Shown: positions 23,417-31,051 of the stretch, one piece after another
Position numbering within the stretch: the stretch's first letter is position 1
How the letters are laid out: each line of letters begins with the position of its first letter
Source: Pseudomonadota bacterium
Lineage (GTDB): Bacteria; Pseudomonadota; Gammaproteobacteria; Pseudomonadales; Oleiphilaceae
Length of the DNA: 64,000 nt
Reading direction: 5' to 3'
NCBI GenBank assembly: GCA_002747395.1
Contig: PDPE01000040.1
Location: 1 to 64,000 of the forward strand
Translations under genes and position numbers: made by a program
The notes under the pieces: model-generated
The model's database searches: none
The model's input: the letters and a program-made list of their open reading frames with translations, nothing else
What the model was told of the DNA's origin: nothing

Positions 23417-26400
23417 ATGAAAGCACTTACTGACATCTTTATCCGCCGACCGGTGCTTGCCGTTGTGGTTAACCTGGTCATCATTATTGCCGGCCTGCAA
23501 GCCTGGAATTCACTGACCGTTCGCCAATATCCGCAAAGTGAAAACGCATCCGTGCTGGTAGTAACGCCTTATATCGGTGCCAGCGCCGAGGTAGTGAGAG
23601 GCTTTGTAACCACGGCCATTGAACGTGCCATCTCGGCTGCCGATGGCGTGGACTATATCGAGTCAAAAAGTATGCTTGGTCTTTCCATGATTTCCGCACG
23701 CCTGAAGCTCAACTATGACCCTACCAGAGCGCTTGCAGACATCACGGCCAAAGTCAATCAGGTCAGAAACGACTTGCCGGCCGAGGCCGAGCTTCCGTCA
23801 ATCAGCATCCAGTCCGCAGACTCGGAATTTGCCGCCGCCTATCTGAGTTTTTCGTCCGATTCGCTGTCGCAAAGCGAAATCACCGATTATCTGGTCAGGG
23901 TCATTCAACCCAGGCTCGCCTCACTGGAAGGGGTACAACGCGCAGACATTTTCGGAGCCCGTACCTTTGCAATGCGAGTGTGGATGCAACCCGAACGCAT
24001 GAAAGCGCTTAACGTGACACCGACCCAGGTACACAGGGCGTTGACCACCAACAACTATCTTTCCGCCGTAGGCAGTACGAAAGGGACTTATGTCCAGGTC
24101 AATCTGACAACCAACACCGACCTGCATACCACGGAAGAATTCGAAAACCTGGTCATTCGGCGAGAAAACGACACCATCATTCAACTCAAGGATGTGGCCA
24201 GGGTCGAACTTGGCGCCGAAGAGTACGACACCCGCGTCAGCTTTAATGGTGAAACCGCCGTATTTATGGGGGTTTTTCCACTACCCAACGCCAACACAAT
24301 TGACGTGGTAAAACGATTAAAACAAGACCTGAAAAGTATCAGAAAAAGCCTCCCGCCCGGTCTGGAAGTTCATATTGGCTACGATGCTTCAGAGTACATC
24401 AGTGACGCGATTGAAGAAGTCGTTGGCACACTGACCGAAACGCTGCTAATCGTTGTCATTGTGATATTTCTTTTTCTGGGTTCGGTTCGCTCGGTATTGG
24501 TTCCGATTGTCGCCATTCCGGTTTCACTCATTGGTGCCATCTTTCTCATGCAGGTTTTTGGCTTTACCCTGAATTTGCTAACCCTGCTGGCCATTGTGCT
24601 ATCCGTTGGACTGGTGGTTGATGATGCCATTGTTGTGGTTGAAAATGTCGAGCGCCACCTGCGGGAAGGACGAACCCCGCTCGAAGCAGCCAGCATTGGC
24701 GCACGCGAGTTAATCGGGCCTGTCATTGCCATGACAATCACGCTCGCTGCCGTTTATACCCCTATCGGGCTGCAGGGAGGCCTGACCGGCTCCCTGTTCA
24801 GGGAATTTGCTCTCACCCTGGCAGGTGCCGTCACCATTTCCGGCATAGTCGCACTCACTCTTTCCCCGATGATGAGCGCAAAACTCTTGAAAAGTGCAGA
24901 AGATGAAGAGCGCGGCTTCACCGGGTGGGTGAATCATCTGTTTGACCGACTGCGCGAGTTATATGGCCGGACACTGGCACGCACACTAAACGCCCGCCCT
25001 GCCGTTTACAGCACCTGGGCGGTACTGAGCTTTATGGTAGTACCCATGTACATGTTTTCCCCGAAAGAGCTGGCTCCACTTGAAGATCAGGGGTTTATGT
25101 TCGGCATTATCTATAACTCGGCCAATGCGTCTGCAGACCAGAAGGATCACTTTGGCAAAGCCGCCGAGAGCGTGTTTCTCAATGCACCGGAACGGGATAT
25201 GACCTTTCAGATCCTCATGTCGCCCTCCGACCCTTTTGCCGCAGCCAATGGCGTAGGTGGCTTCAGCGGTATGGTGTTAAAGCCGTTTGACGAGCGTGAC
25301 AGAACCGTAACACAGATTATTCCGGAAATGCAGGCAAAACTGTCAGCCATTCCGGGCCTGCAAATCTTTGCCAGTCGCCCTCCGGCATTACCGGGAGGTT
25401 CCAACTTTCCCGTAGAGTTTGTGATCGCATCGACTGCCGAGCCGGCAGAGATGCTGGAGTACGCCAGACAACTGCAAATGGAAGCCATGAAAAGTGGGGT
25501 TTTTTACTTCCCTCCGCAAATTGATCTCAAGTATGACCAGCCTCAGTCAGAAATCATCATTGACCATCAGAAATTATCTGCACTGGGCCTTAGCAACGCA
25601 CAGGTCGGGCAGGATTTGGGGGCTGCCCTGGGTGGCAACTACGTGAACCGATTCAACATTAATGGCCGCGCCTATAAAGTTATCCCCCAGGTGACCCGAC
25701 GTGATCGACTCAACCCGGATCAGCTTAAGGATATTTACATTTCCGGGCCGGACAACCAAATGGTACCACTCAGCACCATTGCCACCATAAAAGACAGCAC
25801 GGTGCCACGCTCGCTGAACCGTTTTCAGCAACTGAATGCTATAAAACTATCGGGAATGACAGGCCAGGTAGACGAAGGATTGAAAGTGCTGGAGCAGGCA
25901 GCAAGGGAAATTCTTCCCCCCGGCTATACCATCAACTATACAGGCGAGTCCCGCCAGTTGAGAACTGAAGGAGGCAAGTTTCTGCCCGCTTTGGGGATGG
26001 CAATTCTGATGATATTTCTGGTGCTTGCCGTTCAGTTCAATTCATTCCGGGACCCACTGGTTATTCTTCTCGGTTCGGTGCCGCTCGCCATGTTCGGCGC
26101 TATGGTTTTTTCCGTGCTAAAGCTGCCCGACCCCAATCTGCCCTATTGGACCAATGGCTGGACATCCACCATGAACATCTATGCCCAAATCGGGCTGGTC
26201 ACCCTGGTCGGGCTGATTTCCAAAAATGGTATTCTGATTGTCGAATTTGCCAACAAGCTGCAGGAGCATGGAAAAGAAAAGATGGCGGCAATACAGGAAG
26301 CAGCAATGACCCGATTCCGCCCCGTGCTGATGACCTCCATCGCCACTATTGCAGGGCATTTCCCATTAACCCTGGTTGACGGGCCGGGCTCTGCTGCAAG

Positions 26401-26575
26401 AAACTCTATTGGCGTTGTTATAGTGGGAGGCATGGCAATTGGCACACTGTTTACCCTGTTCGTCGTACCATCACTTTATATGCTGATCGCCCGAAGACAT
26501 AACCGGGAAATACCGACCCTTGTGACAGAGTTCAAAACAGAAGCAGAAACAAAAGACGTTGACTGCCGCGCGTAA
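23417..26575 (+). CDS. RND efflux permease (HAE1 type)
   Basis: The proton-driven inner-membrane pump, 1052 residues with 12 membrane segments in two halves. The paired Asp of the proton relay is present in TM4 (SVGLVVDDAIVVVENV). The N-terminus (FIRRPVLAVVVNLVIIIAG) and the C-terminal SKNGILIVEFANK and MTRFRPVLMTSIATI motifs are those of the MexF/MdtC-like exporters. Substrates cannot be read from sequence. The ATG lies 11 bp after the adaptor stop with little ribosome binding site, so translational coupling is likely. Confidence 0.95.
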   Translation: MKALTDIFIRRPVLAVVVNLVIIIAGLQAWNSLTVRQYPQSENASVLVVTPYIGASAEVVRGFVTTAIERAISAADGVDYIESKSMLGLSMISARLKLNYDPTRALADITAKVNQVRNDLPAEAELPSISIQSADSEFAAAYLSFSSDSLSQSEITDYLVRVIQPRLASLEGVQRADIFGARTFAMRVWMQPERMKALNVTPTQVHRALTTNNYLSAVGSTKGTYVQVNLTTNTDLHTTEEFENLVIRRENDTIIQLKDVARVELGAEEYDTRVSFNGETAVFMGVFPLPNANTIDVVKRLKQDLKSIRKSLPPGLEVHIGYDASEYISDAIEEVVGTLTETLLIVVIVIFLFLGSVRSVLVPIVAIPVSLIGAIFLMQVFGFTLNLLTLLAIVLSVGLVVDDAIVVVENVERHLREGRTPLEAASIGARELIGPVIAMTITLAAVYTPIGLQGGLTGSLFREFALTLAGAVTISGIVALTLSPMMSAKLLKSAEDEERGFTGWVNHLFDRLRELYGRTLARTLNARPAVYSTWAVLSFMVVPMYMFSPKELAPLEDQGFMFGIIYNSANASADQKDHFGKAAESVFLNAPERDMTFQILMSPSDPFAAANGVGGFSGMVLKPFDERDRTVTQIIPEMQAKLSAIPGLQIFASRPPALPGGSNFPVEFVIASTAEPAEMLEYARQLQMEAMKSGVFYFPPQIDLKYDQPQSEIIIDHQKLSALGLSNAQVGQDLGAALGGNYVNRFNINGRAYKVIPQVTRRDRLNPDQLKDIYISGPDNQMVPLSTIATIKDSTVPRSLNRFQQLNAIKLSGMTGQVDEGLKVLEQAAREILPPGYTINYTGESRQLRTEGGKFLPALGMAILMIFLVLAVQFNSFRDPLVILLGSVPLAMFGAMVFSVLKLPDPNLPYWTNGWTSTMNIYAQIGLVTLVGLISKNGILIVEFANKLQEHGKEKMAAIQEAAMTRFRPVLMTSIATIAGHFPLTLVDGPGSAARNSIGVVIVGGMAIGTLFTLFVVPSLYMLIARRHNREIPTLVTEFKTEAETKDVDCRA

Positions 26576-26591
26576 TAAAAACAGCCCGCGT

Positions 26592-26620
26592 TTTCCCGGC
26601 ACCGAAACAGGGCCGGGAAA
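26592..26620 (+). terminator. Hairpin after the RND operon
   Basis: TTTCCCGGC and GCCGGGAAA pair around an 11-nt loop, 16 bp after the permease stop. A weak T-rich tail (CCTTTCTGTT) follows. Confidence 0.55.
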
Positions 26621-26822
26621 CCTTTCTGTTGCTACTGCCCGGGTCGTTATATCATAATCGCTTCGTATTGCCCGATAAAAACATAACGACAAAAGGCGGT
26701 AAATCAGGCTATACTGGCCAAGATTTTTATTCGCGTTGGCATTTACGTTGAAATGCTGGTATTTATTTCACTTTTCCAATTCTCATTTTTCTAACCCCTG
26801 TTTCCAAATCACAACCAAGCCC

Positions 26823-27059
26823 ATGTCACAACTGAGCCACTTGATCAAACAAGCAAAAAACGGAAACCGTATCAACGATATGTTTAAAACCGAGTCTCTG
26901 GTTTTCAGCTACGAAGCAGACAAACTCAATGAAACCGGCCACACATTGGAGAGCCGGCTGGACAAACTGGAGTCTCTGCTTTTCGGATACCCCGATGCCA
27001 CTCCCGTAAAGTCAGAGGGCATTATCCGGGAACTGCAATCAATCGCCGAAATACTTTGA
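26823..27059 (+). CDS. Small hypothetical protein, 78 residues
   Basis: I do not recognise it. The frame starts MSQLSHLIKQAKNGNRIND and is acidic and mostly helical, with a coiled-coil-like stretch (ESRLDKLESLLFG). The open frame extends upstream to 26736, but that extension is Phe/His-rich and looks untranslated, and I took the internal ATG. The ribosome binding site is poor, which keeps confidence low. It is the first of three small plus-strand genes in an otherwise empty stretch. Confidence 0.5.
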   Translation: MSQLSHLIKQAKNGNRINDMFKTESLVFSYEADKLNETGHTLESRLDKLESLLFGYPDATPVKSEGIIRELQSIAEIL

Positions 27060-27207
27060 CGCAGGGCGTTGCCAGTCAAGGGTGGCGGCTTCAGTTCACT
27101 TCGGGCGCAAACGTCCTGTGTCTCGGACTCATCACTTCTTGTTGAAAACTGCCCTTGTCGGGTTATACTCTCCACTGAACGGCAGCAATACAAACCGGAG
27201 CAATGGA

Positions 27208-27447
27208 ATGGAGCATATCAAGGGCAAGATTAATGAAGTAATTTTGCTGCTGGAGGAGGGAAAAATATCAGAGCATGAGGCTCATATTGCAATTGCAGAA
27301 ATCACCACCAGCATTCCCGAGGAAGACATTTTATCCTCGTTCGTCAACGAGTTCATGGAAACCGAGATCAGAACCATGGATATATCTGAAGACGACAAAC
27401 GGACACTTCTGAATTGTCTTGAAAATGAAGGCCATGTTGAAGACTAG
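27208..27447 (+). CDS. Small acidic hypothetical protein, 79 residues
   Basis: The frame MEHIKGKINEVILLLEEGKI is preceded by CCGGAG seven bases upstream, a good site. The protein is acidic and helical (HEAHIAIAEI, DILSSFVNEFMETEI) with no signal peptide or known motif. The size and charge recall small adaptor or antitoxin-like proteins, but no partner shows that. A 17-bp tandem repeat starts 32 bp after its stop. Confidence 0.55.
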   Translation: MEHIKGKINEVILLLEEGKISEHEAHIAIAEITTSIPEEDILSSFVNEFMETEIRTMDISEDDKRTLLNCLENEGHVED

Positions 27448-27479
27448 CTCAATATTACCCCGATCCGGGAACATGCACC

Positions 27480-27530
27480 TACCTGAAAACCGAACGTACC
27501 TGAAAACTGAACGTACCCGAAAACACAAGC
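27480..27530. repeat. Three 17-bp tandem repeats
   Basis: Units at 27480, 27497 and 27514, consensus TACCTGAAAACYGAACG. The first two differ at one base; the third is more diverged. They lie between two small unknown genes. Confidence 0.8.
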
Positions 27531-27603
27531 TACAACCTGGCGAGCCCGGCACCATCGCCCGCCAATAACAGACCAGAAAATAACGACAGGCAGGCTTAAA
27601 GAA

Positions 27604-27951
27604 ATGACCAATTCAAGATCGCTCATTAAACTGGAAATGTTCGAAATCACACACTTTCAGGAAGAAGTGGATATTCATCAACTGCAAAAAACACACATCG
27701 CCTACTCCGGCTCTCCGGTCAAGCACCCTCACGACAAACATAAATTGCTACTTGTTATTGACCCGTATAGCGCAAACTCGTCCTATTACGAATTCAAAAA
27801 ATCCGATATCGGACATATAGAGGAGCTGCAAAGCTCGGTAAATCTGAAGGGGGACACCTGTGTGATGATCAGGCTCTGGATAAGAAAAGGCTGCATTGGC
27901 ATAAAATGCACGCCCTTTATTGCAGAACAAACACCTTCACTGGATTTTTAA
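27604..27951 (+). CDS. Conserved hypothetical protein, 115 residues
   Basis: A cytoplasmic protein with a readable pattern: GSPVKHPHDKHKLLLVIDPYS, YYEFKKSDIGHIEEL, and VMIRLWIRKGCIGIKCTPF (given in pieces). I recall a short bacterial family with this KHPxD, DPxS, YEF, EEL and RxWxxKG order, common in anaerobes and sometimes labelled inorganic pyrophosphatase. No pyrophosphatase active-site motif is visible and I would not transfer that name. AAAGAA lies before the ATG; an internal Met at residue 12 is an alternative start. Confidence 0.62.
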   Translation: MTNSRSLIKLEMFEITHFQEEVDIHQLQKTHIAYSGSPVKHPHDKHKLLLVIDPYSANSSYYEFKKSDIGHIEELQSSVNLKGDTCVMIRLWIRKGCIGIKCTPFIAEQTPSLDF

Positions 27952-27992
27952 GCCTGTTACCACTACCCGGCCCTGCCAGCCCGCCATTGGAC

Positions 27993-28487
27993 TCAGATGT
28001 TTCCGGAAGAACCACCGGAGCCGAAGAAATGATAGGTCTCTTCTTCTGGAATAACAGATGTCCAGTAGCGTCGCCTGGCCTCTTTAAACTTCTTTCTCAG
28101 TTCAAATCGTTCTTCTATCTGGTGTTGTTGAAGCAACCACTTGATCGCCAACTGGTAGGTTTCCTCGAAACCCCGCTCGCCAATAATCAGCTCTGTTTGT
28201 TTGTGGCAGGCGTATAACGCGAGACACTCATAGGATGGACGACCTTTTCTTTTTCTGTAGACTCTTTTCATCCCCTTAACGCTGCCATCATCCGCAAACA
28301 ATTTATTCACATCAAGATCACGACTTAAAGAGCGTGCCTTTTTTATTGCAGCCACTTTTGCTTCAAACTCTTCTGCAGCTTTTCTGCCGGCGGCAGTCAA
28401 AGGAAAGTATTTCTGGGTTTTTGTTTCTCGATCCCAGACTCGGTATCTTTGAGGATTGATTTTGTTTGGATGGAAAAGTATAGCCAT
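27993..28487 (-). CDS. Hypothetical basic protein, 164 residues
   Basis: I do not recognise it with certainty. It begins MAILFHPNKINPQRYRVWD and is basic, with a patch KKARSLSRDLDVNKLF and DGSVKGMKRVYRKRKGRPSYE. The pattern of a short beta region, an aromatic KYFPLT, basic helices and GxxKGMKRxYRKRKGR resembles AP2-like or arm-type DNA-binding proteins linked to mobile elements. That is a weak likeness only. AAGG lies before the ATG. It converges on the 115-residue gene and no integrase is nearby. Confidence 0.55.
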   Translation of the reverse strand: MAILFHPNKINPQRYRVWDRETKTQKYFPLTAAGRKAAEEFEAKVAAIKKARSLSRDLDVNKLFADDGSVKGMKRVYRKRKGRPSYECLALYACHKQTELIIGERGFEETYQLAIKWLLQQHQIEERFELRKKFKEARRRYWTSVIPEEETYHFFGSGGSSGNI

Positions 28488-28754
28488 AATTACCTTCGTA
28501 TCATCTCCCGACAGGAAGAACCGGGAGTTAACCTCCTATTATTTCAGAATAACAACTGACAACCATTCGACCAGAACCGGCTATTTCCTCGCAAGGTTCC
28601 AGCTATCGCAACACGCACTGGTGCACTGCCTTGTCAGCCCTCCGTTTTCACCCTGCTGATGCAGTATAATCGCTACCAGCGTTGAGTTTACCTTATTGCG
28701 TTACCGTGCGATACCATTTTAGCTGCCTTGCAGCATTCATTGCCATTATTCGCA

Positions 28755-29696
28755 TCAACGACTGCCCCTCAAGCGCATCCTGGCCGCAATTTTCGCTGCA
28801 TCAACGGCCCTTCCCCGGCGATTGGTTACTCCATCGAGCCATTGTGCGACCGTGTCCGGGTTACGGTACATCCAGTCGCGCACCGCGCGGTCAACAGGAG
28901 CAAACTCATTGAGAACCATATTCATCAGTTCATTTTCTATCTTCAGTGAAAATTTCAGATTGCCCAACAAGTGTGAGACGTTTGGACAGTCATTACGAAA
29001 ACCGGCACGGACATTGGTGTATACTGCAGAGCCACCGAGATTTGGGCCGAAATAGTTATCACCACCACCAAGGTAACGAATGTCGAACTGATCATTCATC
29101 GGGTGTGGTGCCCAGGCTAAAAAAGCGATCCACTCCCGGTTACGAATATGACGTTTTACCTGATATAACATCAGAAATTCCGGCAGCTCGACCAGGGAAA
29201 AATCCCCCAGTGAAAAATCATTTCTGGCAATGATATCATGCAGCAGAGCATTACCATCATTGCCTTTTTCAAGGCCATGCAGCTTGTTTTTAAATTTATC
29301 CTTGAACTGGTTGATATCGGAGAATGACTTGACACCGGAGTCGTATACATAAGATGGAACTGCCAGCGTATATTTGGCTCCAGACAGATTTCGGCCAAGC
29401 ACTTCAATACGATTGTTGTCCCGGTAGGGTTGAACAATCGATTCCATGGTGGGCATCCAGTTGCCCAAAAACACATCCAACTCCCCGCTACCAAGCTTTT
29501 GGTATATCTCGGGCACGAACAGCTCTCTGGTGTCTGTTTCATAACCGAGGTAGTCGAGCAGAGTTGCAGCAATAGCCGTCGTTACCTGAACGTCAGTCCA
29601 GCTGACAACTCCAAATCTGACCCGTTTGCAATCGCCTGCCAGAGAAGCTGTCGACAATAAAAGCGATACCAATACCAACAGGATATGACTTTTCAT
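28755..29696 (-). CDS. Glycine betaine/choline-type ABC transporter substrate-binding protein
   Basis: A 313-residue periplasmic binding protein of the ChoX/OpuAC group. A signal peptide covers about 1-20 (LLVLVSLLLSTASLAGD). The start of the mature part (RVRFGVVSWTDVQVTTAIAATLLDYLGY), the VFLGNWMP ligand loop and WIAFLAWAPHPMN match choline-binding proteins, whose aromatic box uses such Trp residues. I chose the ATG at 29696, preceded by GAGG; an upstream ATG at 29723 adds nine residues. No permease or ATPase gene is adjacent, so it is an orphan that must use a transporter encoded elsewhere. Confidence 0.87.
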   Translation of the reverse strand: MKSHILLVLVSLLLSTASLAGDCKRVRFGVVSWTDVQVTTAIAATLLDYLGYETDTRELFVPEIYQKLGSGELDVFLGNWMPTMESIVQPYRDNNRIEVLGRNLSGAKYTLAVPSYVYDSGVKSFSDINQFKDKFKNKLHGLEKGNDGNALLHDIIARNDFSLGDFSLVELPEFLMLYQVKRHIRNREWIAFLAWAPHPMNDQFDIRYLGGGDNYFGPNLGGSAVYTNVRAGFRNDCPNVSHLLGNLKFSLKIENELMNMVLNEFAPVDRAVRDWMYRNPDTVAQWLDGVTNRRGRAVDAAKIAARMRLRGSR

Positions 29697-30035
29697 GGGT
29701 AACCTCGTCAGAATAGAAACCAAGTCGTTATATCATAGGCATTTTTTCGGAATTAATATAGTTCAGTCAGGCTTAAACCTGCACTATTATCGCATCCTGT
29801 TTTTAAAAAACTCACATAATCAAGTGTAGTGATCTGCCAGACCGGTGCGAAACGCCATCAGGCCCTGGCCCATCTCTGCAAACTGACAGGTAAACCCCAA
29901 AAAAATGAAGCCATAGTCATCAAAATTGACAATAAGAATAGCTCTCATTAATATGTGTCGAGTTCGTTACCATTTGTTACGGATCAGTTAATAAACGTTT
30001 CCCATCAATAGTAGATAATATTTGGAGGTTCCCGG
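29697..30035. other. Intergenic region between divergent binding protein and PEP-CTERM genes
   Basis: 339 bp without a gene. It holds the extended -10 at 29727-29735 and a weak Fur-like stretch at 29928-29946 (12 of 19 by my count) about 90 bp before the PEP-CTERM gene. The rest is A/T-rich with no clear structure. Confidence 0.35.
29727..29735 (-). promoter_or_regulatory. Extended -10 element upstream of the choline-type binding protein
   Basis: TGATATAAC on the minus strand, 31 bp before the chosen ATG. The same nine bases occur before the mlaA-like gene (38476-38484). There is no strong -35. Confidence 0.35.
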
Positions 30036-30704
30036 ATGAAAAAAACCGTTGCTTTGTTCTCTGCACTATTACTCGCCTCATTATCCATACCAGGACAAGC
30101 CGGACTAATAACGTCTGGTGATATTTTCCTTACGAATACTCCAGTCTCCCCAACTGAAGGAAGGGTTGAGTTTGGATATTTTAATTTCAGTGTCTCTGAT
30201 TCTGATTGCCGCGGGTGGTCCGGGCAGGCGAACCTGCCTTGTAAATATGATTTCCTCTGGTCAGCGACCGGCCTGGATCTGGATGTCGATATGTATTTGG
30301 TGAATGATAACAATGATAACAATCAGGTGGATGTCGGTGACAGCCTGATGGGTGGCAGAATGGGTTTGGGAGGGTTCATGGCTCCCTCAGCCACACTGGA
30401 TGATGGAAATTATATTGCAGTAATCACCTCGGGCGATATTGGCAGCGGCTGGTTGCAACCCGGAATCGATGATCTTTTTCCAGGTTATGGCACCACCAAA
30501 CTGAGCTGCCCGCCTTCCTCCTGGGGCTGCACGGTCACTCCACCAGGCACAGCCGTTGGCAATCTGGAAATAGCATACAGCCAGTTCTCGAACGGTACAG
30601 CAACCGTCAGGGCTGATTCTGCCAATGTTTCAGAGCCGGCCTCAATCGCACTGTTGTGTCTGGCGCTTTCAGGCCTGGTATATGGCAGACGCAGAAAAGT
30701 GTGA
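30036..30704 (+). CDS. PEP-CTERM sorting domain protein
   Basis: An exported protein of 222 residues. A signal peptide (about 1-22, ALFSALLLASLSIPGQAG) leads into a beta-rich domain with an acidic Asx-rich loop (NDNNDNNQVD), possibly calcium-binding, and four Cys. The C-terminus has the PEP-CTERM form: SEPASIALLCLALSGLVYG followed by RRRK, the anchor recognised by exosortase. GGAGG lies seven bases before the ATG. PEP-CTERM proteins are tied to exopolysaccharide and biofilm matrix; no exosortase gene is in the window. Confidence 0.85.
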   Translation: MKKTVALFSALLLASLSIPGQAGLITSGDIFLTNTPVSPTEGRVEFGYFNFSVSDSDCRGWSGQANLPCKYDFLWSATGLDLDVDMYLVNDNNDNNQVDVGDSLMGGRMGLGGFMAPSATLDDGNYIAVITSGDIGSGWLQPGIDDLFPGYGTTKLSCPPSSWGCTVTPPGTAVGNLEIAYSQFSNGTATVRADSANVSEPASIALLCLALSGLVYGRRRKV

Positions 30705-31051
30705 CACAGGAGTGGTAACGGGCTCGGTGATGATGAGAGATATGACCGTGAGGCCGGCTTTCCACTTCGTTCGTACTTCCTGTTTTTTACCTTTTTATTG
30801 CAGGAATTAAGCCTTTTGGACGATTACACTACGCCCCCTTGTCCCGTACCATTAAGCCATACTGATTAAGGATACCAAGCGAATTCTTTTTCAGGCCTGA
30901 GGTTTTGTTTTTAGTTTCCTATCAGGGCCTGCACAGTTCAAGCTCTGTTACGAAGCGATGTTACCGGCACAACTTGCCAGGTGATGTCGCTTTTTTTTTG
31001 CGTAAACGGTTTGCTTCCGTCTGTTTGTGCCCGTTCCCGTCCTGTTGTGAC
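30705..31051. other. Intergenic region after the PEP-CTERM gene
   Basis: 347 bp without a gene. The only clear structure is the terminator-like hairpin at 30954-30999, 250 bp after the stop codon. This implies a long 3' untranslated region or a separate small RNA upstream of it. Confidence 0.45.
30954..30999 (+). terminator. Intrinsic terminator, plus strand
   Basis: AGCGATGTTACC pairs with GGTGATGTCGCT (12 bp with three G-U pairs) over a 14-nt loop, followed directly by a run of nine T. Confidence 0.6.

Noticed and set aside
27993..28487. Phage or integrative element
   Set aside because: Only a weak likeness to DNA-binding proteins; no integrase, tRNA target or flanking repeats seen.
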